From: an uncultured Steroidobacter sp. | GTDB taxonomy: Bacteria > Pseudomonadota > Gammaproteobacteria > Steroidobacterales > Steroidobacteraceae | Assembly: GCA_946478975.1 (NCBI GenBank) | Contig: CAMLEO010000032.1 | Span: 1-36,725, forward strand | Length of the DNA: 36,725 nucleotides | Reading direction: 5' to 3' | Shown: piece by piece, positions 1 to 5,884 of the stretch | How positions within the stretch are numbered: the first letter of the stretch is position 1 | Layout of the letters: every line of letters starts with the position of its first letter | Notes under the pieces: generated by a model | Database searches by the model: none | What the model was told of the DNA's origin: nothing | What the model saw: the letters and a program-made list of their open reading frames with translations, nothing else | Program-made: the position numbers and the translations under genes

Positions 1-154
1 GTTCGTCGTCGACCACGAGCATGAACATGCCCGTGAAATCGACCTGGGCGCCCTGCGCCGGGCAGGACGGCGGCACCTCGGCCGGCGCCGCCGCAGGCGC
101 GACCACGGTCACCACGGTTCCCCGGCCCACGCGGGATTGCAGCCGCAGCGGCAT
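1..154 (-). CDS. Hybrid histidine kinase fragment (end of ATPase domain and start of receiver domain), cut at both ends
   Basis: Read on the minus strand from about 151 down to 1, the frame gives PLRLQSRVGRGTVVTVV, the typical last strand and G2 box of a histidine-kinase ATPase domain. A short Ala/Pro linker follows, then FTGMFMLVVDDE, the start of a receiver domain with its acidic pair. The gene continues past the left window edge. On its 5' side, kinase-like sequence stops near 151, where the opposite-strand radical SAM gene begins, so nearly the whole kinase is missing. An ATG occurs at 154 but would give only a few residues before the G2 box and overlaps the neighbour's start. I read this as a 5'-truncated gene at a rearrangement or assembly junction. 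The domain identity is fairly secure; the cause of the truncation is not. Confidence 0.6.
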   Translation of the reverse strand, partial: MPLRLQSRVGRGTVVTVVAPAAAPAEVPPSCPAQGAQVDFTGMFMLVVDDE

Positions 155-1582
155 CTTGCGTTGCTGCTGAATCCTTTCTATCCAAAGGATCCACGGGCGA
201 GCTATGGAAAGCATGTGCTCACGCCGACACTCGCACTCACGAGCCTCGCGGGCGCGACGCCGGAACATTGGAACCTTCGCTATTGGGACGAGAACCTGCT
301 GCAAGGTCCGCCGCCGCGAGAGCCACTGCCGCACGTCGTCGGCATCACTGTGCATCTCACGTTCGCCAAGCGCGCGTACGAGCTGGCGCGTTGGTATCGC
401 GCTCAGGGCTCCATCGTCATTCTCGGTGGCCTGCATGTGCTGTCGTGTCCGGACGAAGCAGCGGAACATGCAGATGCGATTGCGATCGGAGATGGCGTGC
501 AGTTGTGGCCGCAGATTCTGGAAGACATCGAGCGCGGTGAACTGAGCCCTCGGTACAGCGCAAACTATGCGCGTCAGTACCGCCTGGATCCGGCGCCTCG
601 ACGCAGCTTGTTACCACGCGATTCGTTTCTCACCACGACGAGCGTGATCGCCACGCGAGGCTGTCACAACCGCTGCGGCTTTTGTTACCTGGCAACCGAC
701 GGCCTGCACATGCCGTATCGCATGCGAGACGTGCAGCAGATCGCGGACGAGATTGCAGCGGACGGGCAGCCCTACACGGTATTCGTCGATAACAATCTCG
801 GCTCGCGGCCGGATTACCTGCGACGACTATGCATCGCGTTGAGGCCCCTCGGCATCATCTGGAGCGCAGCGTTGACCATCGATGTCACTGATGATCCCGA
901 ACTGGTGCTTGAGATGGCATTGGCTGGCTGTACGGGCGTGTTCGTGGGTTTTGAGTCGCTCAATGCTGGCAATCTCACGGACGCGAACAAGCGCACACCG
1001 GCGCCGGAAGATTACGCCCGCCGCGTCGCGCTGCTGCATCGTTACGGGATTCAGGTGAACGGCAGCTTCGTGCTCGGGTTCGATCACGATCGTCCCGATG
1101 TCTTCGAGCGCACGGTGGAGTGGATCGAGGCGAACCGGCTCGAATGCGCGACGTTTCATATTTTGACGCCGTATCCGGGCACGCCGTTCTTTCGCCAGCT
1201 CGAAGCGGAAGGACGCATCCTGCATCGTGACTGGGACAAGTACGACACCGCGCACGTCGTGTTCCAGCCGAAGCACATGAGCTGCGAAGAGCTCGATCGC
1301 GGCTACGCGTGGTGTTACGACCGGCTGTTCTCACATGCATCGATCTGGCGCCGCCGCCCCGAGGACTCGCGGGCAGTGCTCGCATATCTTGCGATGAGCT
1401 ATCTCTACAAACGCTCGAATCGCATCTGGCACCTGCTCATCAAACATCGTCTGACCGGCGCGGTGTGGCGGCCGCTGATCGAACATTCGCGGCGGCGCCA
1501 TTTGAAGCGGCGGCGGCGCCTGGAGCTGGTAAGTACGGACGACCTGCTGCGTGCGAGCCAGTGCGTGAGTCCGGGCGTTTGA
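137..1582 (+). CDS. B12-binding-domain radical SAM protein
   Basis: The 481-residue protein has an N-terminal cobalamin-binding-like Rossmann region (about 10-135, with VVGITVHLTF and ILGGLHVLSCPDEA) followed by a radical SAM barrel. The cluster motif is C176-x3-C180-x2-C183 (CHNRCGFC), which would hold a 4Fe-4S cluster that cleaves S-adenosylmethionine. HILTPYPGTPFF near residue 350 is typical of the BchE/HpnJ-like superfamily. The last 70 residues are very basic. The substrate cannot be told. The only possible start at this end is TTG at 137, with no ribosome-binding site; family-like sequence (LALLLNPFYPKDP) begins near 155, exactly where the kinase fragment on the other strand ends. A few native N-terminal residues and the native promoter may therefore be lost. 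No partner gene is nearby apart from DUF488 downstream. Confidence 0.8.
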   Translation: MQPQRHLALLLNPFYPKDPRASYGKHVLTPTLALTSLAGATPEHWNLRYWDENLLQGPPPREPLPHVVGITVHLTFAKRAYELARWYRAQGSIVILGGLHVLSCPDEAAEHADAIAIGDGVQLWPQILEDIERGELSPRYSANYARQYRLDPAPRRSLLPRDSFLTTTSVIATRGCHNRCGFCYLATDGLHMPYRMRDVQQIADEIAADGQPYTVFVDNNLGSRPDYLRRLCIALRPLGIIWSAALTIDVTDDPELVLEMALAGCTGVFVGFESLNAGNLTDANKRTPAPEDYARRVALLHRYGIQVNGSFVLGFDHDRPDVFERTVEWIEANRLECATFHILTPYPGTPFFRQLEAEGRILHRDWDKYDTAHVVFQPKHMSCEELDRGYAWCYDRLFSHASIWRRRPEDSRAVLAYLAMSYLYKRSNRIWHLLIKHRLTGAVWRPLIEHSRRRHLKRRRRLELVSTDDLLRASQCVSPGV

Positions 1583-1591
1583 TAGACTGCC

Positions 1592-1614
1592 GTCTCCTGC
1601 GCTCTTCAGGAGAC
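1592..1614 (+). promoter_or_regulatory. Hairpin holding the ribosome-binding site of the DUF488 gene
   Basis: GTCTCCTG (1592-1599) and CAGGAGAC (1607-1614) form a perfect 8-bp stem with a 7-base loop. The 3' arm contains AGGAG, the Shine-Dalgarno of the GTG start at 1619. The hairpin could mask that site or end the radical SAM transcript; there is no T-run, so the first reading fits slightly better. Confidence 0.5.
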
Positions 1615-1618
1615 TGCT

Positions 1619-2008
1619 GTGGTCGTGCGCGTCGTCAGGCTCGGAACTCCGCGAATCAAAGGTGAGGGCACTCGCATTGGAACCGTACGCCGGCCGCCCA
1701 GGGGCGTGCCCAAAGTCGAGTTTGCTTCGCAAAACTGGTACGACGTCTGGTTTCCAAATCTCGCACCGAGTCCGGAGACGATGAAGATGGGGCTGTCGGC
1801 GGAGGCGCCGAAGCAATGGACGGCCTTTACCAAGAAATATCGCCACGAAATGGCGACGCCCGAGAACAGCCGCACGATCGAGTTGCTGGCGGTGCTGTCA
1901 CGGGACAGCAACTTCTCGGTGGGCTGTTATTGCGAAGACGAATCTCACTGCCATCGTTCCGTGCTGCGTGAGCTGCTGGCGGACGCGGGAGCCGTATTCG
2001 ACGAGTAA
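1619..2008 (+). CDS. DUF488 family protein
   Basis: This 129-residue protein carries the DUF488 signature near its C-terminus: GCYCEDESHCHRSVLRELL (about 101-119), a Cys/His-rich strip followed by a conserved Arg. The family is widespread and its biochemical role is unsettled. The length is usual for the shorter DUF488 branch. The GTG start at 1619 is supported by AGGAG six bases upstream, although that site lies in a hairpin arm. The gene is 36 bases after the radical SAM gene on the same strand and may be co-transcribed with it. It converges on the leftward GntR gene, with only four bases between the two ends. There is no signal peptide, so it should be cytoplasmic. Confidence 0.8.
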   Translation: MVVRVVRLGTPRIKGEGTRIGTVRRPPRGVPKVEFASQNWYDVWFPNLAPSPETMKMGLSAEAPKQWTAFTKKYRHEMATPENSRTIELLAVLSRDSNFSVGCYCEDESHCHRSVLRELLADAGAVFDE

Positions 2009-2012
2009 CGAG

Positions 2013-2738
2013 TCAGCCTTTGAGCGCGGCTTCCGTATCCAACTGCGCCTGGCGCACCAGTTCGACCGTCGCCTGCCTCGCCGCCACCGGATCGGCATTG
2101 GCGATCGCTTCAAACAACAAGCGATGCTGTGGCATGGGATCGCTGAAGTGACGTGACGAGCGGTATTTGAAGAAGGTCGTCCAGCGCACGGCTGCAGAGA
2201 TACTTGCGGCCAGGCTCACGATCAGCTCGTTGTCGGTCGCCTCCAGAATGATGGCGTGAAATTGTTGATCGGCGCGTTGTCCTTGCTCGGACATGAGACC
2301 GTGCCGCCCCATTTCTTCCAGCGCGTGTCCCATGCGCGAGAGCTGTTGGGAGTTGCGTGTTGTAGCTGCCAGCTCGGCGGCTGCTGGCTCGACGATCATT
2401 CGCAGCTGAAACAGGCTCTGTACAAACTTTCGCGGCGGCACGCCTTCGAACATCCAGGCGAGCAGCAGCGGATCGAGCATGTGCCATTCGTTGCGGTCCC
2501 GCACGCGAGTGCCGGCCTTTTGCCGGCTTTCCACCAGGCCCTTGGCGGTGAGAATCCGCATCGATTCGCGGATCGCGCTTCGCGAGACGTGGAATTGCTC
2601 GGCCAGCTCCACCTCGCTGGGCAGAATGGTGCCGGGCTCGCGCTGACCTGTGACGATGGAAATGCCCAGGTCGCGCGCGATGGTCATGTGAACGGGAGGG
2701 CGGCGCTCCCGTTTGGCTGTTTTGTTGTTTGCGGTCAA
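2013..2738 (-). CDS. FadR-subfamily GntR transcriptional regulator
   Basis: An N-terminal winged helix-turn-helix (GTILPSEVELAEQFHVSRSA, then IRESMRILTAKGLVESRQKAGTRV) is followed by an all-helical FadR-type effector domain (FCD) with metal-ligand-like residues (QQFHAIILEATDN, MPQHRLLFEAI). FCD regulators of sugar-acid pathways usually act as repressors released by a uronate intermediate. The start is uncertain. TTG at 2738 keeps the RRPPVH stretch that normally begins the first helix of this family, and I prefer it; ATG at 2687 would trim that helix. Neither has a clear ribosome-binding site. It is the last gene of the leftward operon, about 17 bases after the DUF2264 gene, so it probably controls part of the uronate locus. 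Its ligand is not identified. Confidence 0.85.
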   Translation of the reverse strand: MTANNKTAKRERRPPVHMTIARDLGISIVTGQREPGTILPSEVELAEQFHVSRSAIRESMRILTAKGLVESRQKAGTRVRDRNEWHMLDPLLLAWMFEGVPPRKFVQSLFQLRMIVEPAAAELAATTRNSQQLSRMGHALEEMGRHGLMSEQGQRADQQFHAIILEATDNELIVSLAASISAAVRWTTFFKYRSSRHFSDPMPQHRLLFEAIANADPVAARQATVELVRQAQLDTEAALKG

Positions 2739-2755
2739 GCCGCGGATGTTACCAG

Positions 2756-4036
2756 TCAATAGTCGACGTAGTAATCCTTCGGAAAGTCCTGGCCCGAGTA
2801 GGCCAGGCGCATGGTCCAGGGCTGAGGGGCCGCGGTCCAGTAGCTGTCGTTTGCCGGCAGGCCGAGTGCGATGAGACTTTCCGACGCGATATACATGCTG
2901 CCGGCGTTCGAATAGATATCGCCGAGCGTCGGCTGATGGCGGGTAAAGCCGATGGTCAGGAAGCTGTTCGCGTCGAAGTTGCTGGGGTCCGCAAACACGC
3001 GTCGTTGGGCCGCCATGGTTGCAGCGCGCGCCTGGCCTTCGGGAACTTTTGCCGGCAGCTTTTTCTTCCAGGCCAGGAAACCGATCGGCTGATGGGCAGC
3101 AGTGCGATATGTGAGCGAGCGGCCGATCGCAGCGTAAGCGCCGTCCGGCCCGATCATCCGTTCCAGTTCTTCCGCGTAGCGCTGTATGCGCTTGTACTGC
3201 AACGGCAGCAGTTCTTCGGCCTTCAGACTGTTGAAGCGGGCGTTGGTGGCGACCAGCACTTCCAGGATCTGCGTCAGCATCGGGTGAATGACGTAGCTGT
3301 TGTAAAGATCGAAATGAAAGCGCGTGCCGTCCGCGTACCAGCCATCGCCCACGTACCATTCGTTGAACTTGCGCACGGCCAGGTCGATGCGCACCGGATC
3401 CCACTGCGCACCGACGGACAGCAGGAACACTTCGTTCATCGCCGCGAACAGCAGCCAATTGGTATACGGCGGAGACACGCGCCGCAAGCCCTGAATCTCA
3501 GTGATGATGCGCTGTTTGGTCGTGGCATCGAGCGGTTTCCACAGCGCATCGGGCGCTCGCAGCAGGGCGCTGGTGAAATAGGCCGAGTCCACCAGCGGCT
3601 GACCTTCGCTAGACCACAACAAATAATCGGGGCTCTTCGGATCGACCGAATGCGCGTAGCTCTGCAGTGCCTGAGAACGCAGCGTCGCGCGCAAACGTCC
3701 CTCGGCACTCGAATCGTCGGGCAGCGCGAGCCAGGGTGCGATGCCGTCGATCAGCCGTGCGAAACCTTCCAGATAGCCGACCTTTGGATTGCGCCCGTCC
3801 CAGGTCGGGCTCAGCTCCGGCTGCCATTCGCTCTGCAGGCGGCCTTGTGACATTCGGCCCAGCAGCGGGCTGGCCATTTTTTCCAGCAGCTTGAGCGAAA
3901 AGGTGCGGTCATCCGCGCCGTTGGGCAAAGCTGCCGATGATGAGGTGAGCGACTTCGGAGAGGCGGGCAGAGGCGCTGCCGCGAGCGCCGCGCCAGTGCC
4001 CATCGCTGCCAGAAAGTTACGTCGCTTGACGCTCAT
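2756..4036 (-). CDS. DUF2264 domain protein, exported
   Basis: This 426-residue protein has a leader with KRRNFLAAMG, a twin-arginine-like motif, then a hydrophobic Ala-rich stretch to about residue 25. The rest matches the DUF2264 fold: WYVGDGWYADGTRFHFDLYN, AMNEVFLLSVG and GRSLTYRTAAHQPIGFLAW are the aromatic, acidic and Arg-rich motifs I associate with this alpha/alpha-barrel family. DUF2264 proteins occur in polysaccharide-utilisation loci beside GH88/GH105 enzymes, and a glycosidase-like role on unsaturated uronides has been suggested; the reaction is not established here. The ATG overlaps the end of the DUF4861 gene by four bases (ATGA), indicating translational coupling. The last residues (DFPKDYYVDY) end cleanly, so it looks intact. 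Confidence 0.8.
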   Translation of the reverse strand: MSVKRRNFLAAMGTGAALAAAPLPASPKSLTSSSAALPNGADDRTFSLKLLEKMASPLLGRMSQGRLQSEWQPELSPTWDGRNPKVGYLEGFARLIDGIAPWLALPDDSSAEGRLRATLRSQALQSYAHSVDPKSPDYLLWSSEGQPLVDSAYFTSALLRAPDALWKPLDATTKQRIITEIQGLRRVSPPYTNWLLFAAMNEVFLLSVGAQWDPVRIDLAVRKFNEWYVGDGWYADGTRFHFDLYNSYVIHPMLTQILEVLVATNARFNSLKAEELLPLQYKRIQRYAEELERMIGPDGAYAAIGRSLTYRTAAHQPIGFLAWKKKLPAKVPEGQARAATMAAQRRVFADPSNFDANSFLTIGFTRHQPTLGDIYSNAGSMYIASESLIALGLPANDSYWTAAPQPWTMRLAYSGQDFPKDYYVDY

Positions 4037-4983
4037 CGATTCGCTCCCGGCACCGTGAAGTCGAGTTTTTCGCTGGCTGCGTAGCTGTCCCAGGCGGCGC
4101 GAGTGCGAAAGCCGCCCTGGCCTTTGTTCCAGGCCGAGCCCGAGTAATAAACAAACGGTCGGCCCGGCGTCACTTTCAACAGCACCAGGTGATTGTCCGC
4201 ATCCTGGCGCACTTCAGCGATCATCGACGGATCGACGCGGATCGCGATGGCCATGCCGCCGTGCTCGCCATCTTCTGGGCCCCACCACGACAACACGCCT
4301 TTGGCGCGATCGACCGTCAATGCGCCGTCGGCGCCCGTGGTTTTCTTGCCGATGCCGATTCCGACCAGCAGCGGCTCGGGTTTGTCCGATGAGATCGTCG
4401 ACACCAGGCGCGTGAACTGCGTGCCGAGCGGCAGCGTGAAACGACGCGTTTCCCAGACTTTGCGCTGGACATCGACCGGCCAGGGCGCGTACTCGACCTC
4501 GAAGTCGGCGACTTTGCCACCGGTTTGCAAGATGCGATGACGTACGAAATTGCGTGAGGTCCACAGCTTGTTGTCGTACCAGATGCCCAAGCCGCCGGCG
4601 CCGCGCGACGTGCCGACGTTATAAAAGTCCAAGCCTTCGCCGTGATACGCGTGCTGGTCGCCGGTGCGCAACTGCCGATCGGCGAACGGCCACGCGACGT
4701 TCTTGCCCCAGGAGTCGATGCCCGAACCCGACGGCGGTTCGGCAGCTTCGAGCGCATGGCCATAGATGCGATGCGCGGTACGATCGTTTTCCCACAGCAA
4801 ATCGTCGTAGCGATACGATGCGAGCACGGCAGCCGCCGCGGGTTCACGGCTGGTCGGTGCGGGGAGTGGGCTGGCGATGGGCGGAAGCTTGGCCGCATCG
4901 CCCGAGTCCGCCGCGGTGCCGAGGAGAGGACTGGCGCAAATCATCAAGGCCAAACAGAGCGCCCGGCTTCGGATCTTCCGCAT
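4033..4983 (-). CDS. DUF4861 family secreted protein
   Basis: A 316-residue protein starting at the ATG at 4983, nine bases after AGAGG; a TTG at 4992 is a less likely start. The first 25 residues (basic, then ALCLALMICASPLLGTAA) are a Sec signal peptide. The body has the DUF4861 pattern: YDDLLWENDRTAHRIYG, SWGKNVAWPFADR, YHGEGLDFYNVGTSRGAGG, and VYYSGSAWNKGQGGF near the end. The family is recurrent in pectin and uronate loci and looks like a beta-rich carbohydrate-active protein, but I know of no firmly assigned activity. It is the first gene of the leftward operon and diverges from the second GntR regulator across 85 bases containing an operator-like site, so it should be induced with the uronate pathway. 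Confidence 0.75.
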   Translation of the reverse strand: MRKIRSRALCLALMICASPLLGTAADSGDAAKLPPIASPLPAPTSREPAAAAVLASYRYDDLLWENDRTAHRIYGHALEAAEPPSGSGIDSWGKNVAWPFADRQLRTGDQHAYHGEGLDFYNVGTSRGAGGLGIWYDNKLWTSRNFVRHRILQTGGKVADFEVEYAPWPVDVQRKVWETRRFTLPLGTQFTRLVSTISSDKPEPLLVGIGIGKKTTGADGALTVDRAKGVLSWWGPEDGEHGGMAIAIRVDPSMIAEVRQDADNHLVLLKVTPGRPFVYYSGSAWNKGQGGFRTRAAWDSYAASEKLDFTVPGANR

Positions 4984-5000
4984 TGGCTGCAACCTCTAAC

Positions 5001-5011
5001 TTGTATGATAA
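5001..5011. promoter_or_regulatory. FadR-type operator-like site in the divergent promoter region
   Basis: TTGTATGATAA matches the FadR-subfamily consensus TnGTnnnACnA with one change (AC to AT). Both this site and the one at 5834-5844 are preceded by AAC and read AACTTGTA. It sits 18 bases from the DUF4861 start. On the minus strand it contains TATCAT, a possible -10 box; on the plus strand TTGTAT (5001-5006) could be the -35 box of the regulator gene, with TACGAT (5022-5027) as -10. Binding here could repress both directions. This is inferred from sequence only. Confidence 0.45.
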
Positions 5012-5068
5012 CCTTGGAGCTTACGATGTCGCGGTCCGGAATGCGACCGCCCGCGACAGGAAGGAACG

Positions 5069-5797
5069 ATGAGCAAATCCACCTCACTCGCCGATGCTCT
5101 GTTCTCGAAACTGGAAGCCCGCATCCTCTCCGGAGAGATGCCGCCGGGCTCGCGTTTTCCGTCGCAAAAGGAAATTGCGGAAGCGGAACAGGTCAGCCGC
5201 ACGGTGGTGCGCGAAGCGGTCGCACGTCTGGAAGCACAGGGATTTGCAGTGTCCCGGCAAGGTTCGGGCGTGTACGTGCCGGACAATGTTCGATACCGCG
5301 CCTTCCAGGTGACGCGTGAAGAATTGAGTGAGTTGTCCGACGTGATCAAGCTGCTCGAGATGCGTCTGGCGATCGAAACCGAGATGGCCGCGCTCGCGGC
5401 TTCGCGACGCACGCTCGATGACATAACGGCCATGCGCGCTGCGCTCCGGAGGATGGAAGAGGTGAGCTCCGACCCCGTTGCCTCCGCGCAAGCCGACGCC
5501 GCGTTCCACATGACCATCGCCCGTGCGACCAAGAATGACTATTATGTCAGACTAATGGACTTCCTAGGGATCCGCCTGGTGCCGCCGCGCAACTTGTACC
5601 TGCGCGACCATCCGCCCCAGTCGCACCAGGCTTATGTCGGCAAGGTGCACGCGGAACATGAGGCAATTCTAGACTCAATCGTGCGCATGGACGCCACGCG
5701 CGCCCGCTCGGCGGCTCGTCGTCACATGCAGGAAAGCCTGAACCGGCACACGGCGCTGAGCAATGCGCTCGACGAAGGGGCGCCGACAAAAAAATAA
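5069..5797 (+). CDS. FadR-subfamily GntR transcriptional regulator
   Basis: The 242-residue protein has an N-terminal GntR winged helix (GSRFPSQKEIAEAEQVSRT, then VVREAVARLEAQGFAVSRQG, about 25-70) and a C-terminal FCD domain with ADAAFHMTIARATKN and HAEHEAILDSIVRMDATRAR, which carry the usual Asp/His metal and ligand positions. The ATG at 5069 follows AAGGA at good spacing. It lies between the divergent DUF4861 operon and the TonB-receptor/GH105/kdu operon, and palindromic FadR-type sites lie on both sides, so it is the best candidate for the local repressor and is probably autoregulated. The likely inducer is a uronate intermediate such as 2-keto-3-deoxygluconate, by analogy with other FCD regulators of hexuronate pathways; nothing here fixes the ligand. 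Confidence 0.88.
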   Translation: MSKSTSLADALFSKLEARILSGEMPPGSRFPSQKEIAEAEQVSRTVVREAVARLEAQGFAVSRQGSGVYVPDNVRYRAFQVTREELSELSDVIKLLEMRLAIETEMAALAASRRTLDDITAMRAALRRMEEVSSDPVASAQADAAFHMTIARATKNDYYVRLMDFLGIRLVPPRNLYLRDHPPQSHQAYVGKVHAEHEAILDSIVRMDATRARSAARRHMQESLNRHTALSNALDEGAPTKK

Positions 5798-5806
5798 GTC
5801 AGGCAA

Positions 5807-5844
5807 TTGACGGCTCCGATTAAGCGACTAAACTTGTACTACAA
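5807..5844 (+). promoter_or_regulatory. Promoter with overlapping FadR-type operator for the TonB-receptor/GH105/kdu operon
   Basis: TTGACG (5807-5812) and TAAACT (5829-5834) are spaced 16 bases apart and can act as -35 and -10. TTGTACTACAA (5834-5844) fits TnGTnnnACnA exactly, and its 17-base surround AACTTGTACTACAACTT is nearly a perfect palindrome. The site begins at the last base of the -10, so a bound regulator would block transcription. The receptor ATG follows 40 bases later. Confidence 0.5.
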
Positions 5845-5884
5845 CTTACACAGCGGCCGGTGCCGCGAAGCGCGTGGGGGCAGT

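Noticed and set aside
2687..3458. Upstream extension of the first GntR frame through the DUF2264 gene
   Set aside because: The extra residues are an out-of-frame reading of DUF2264 and not family-like; the regulator begins near 2738.
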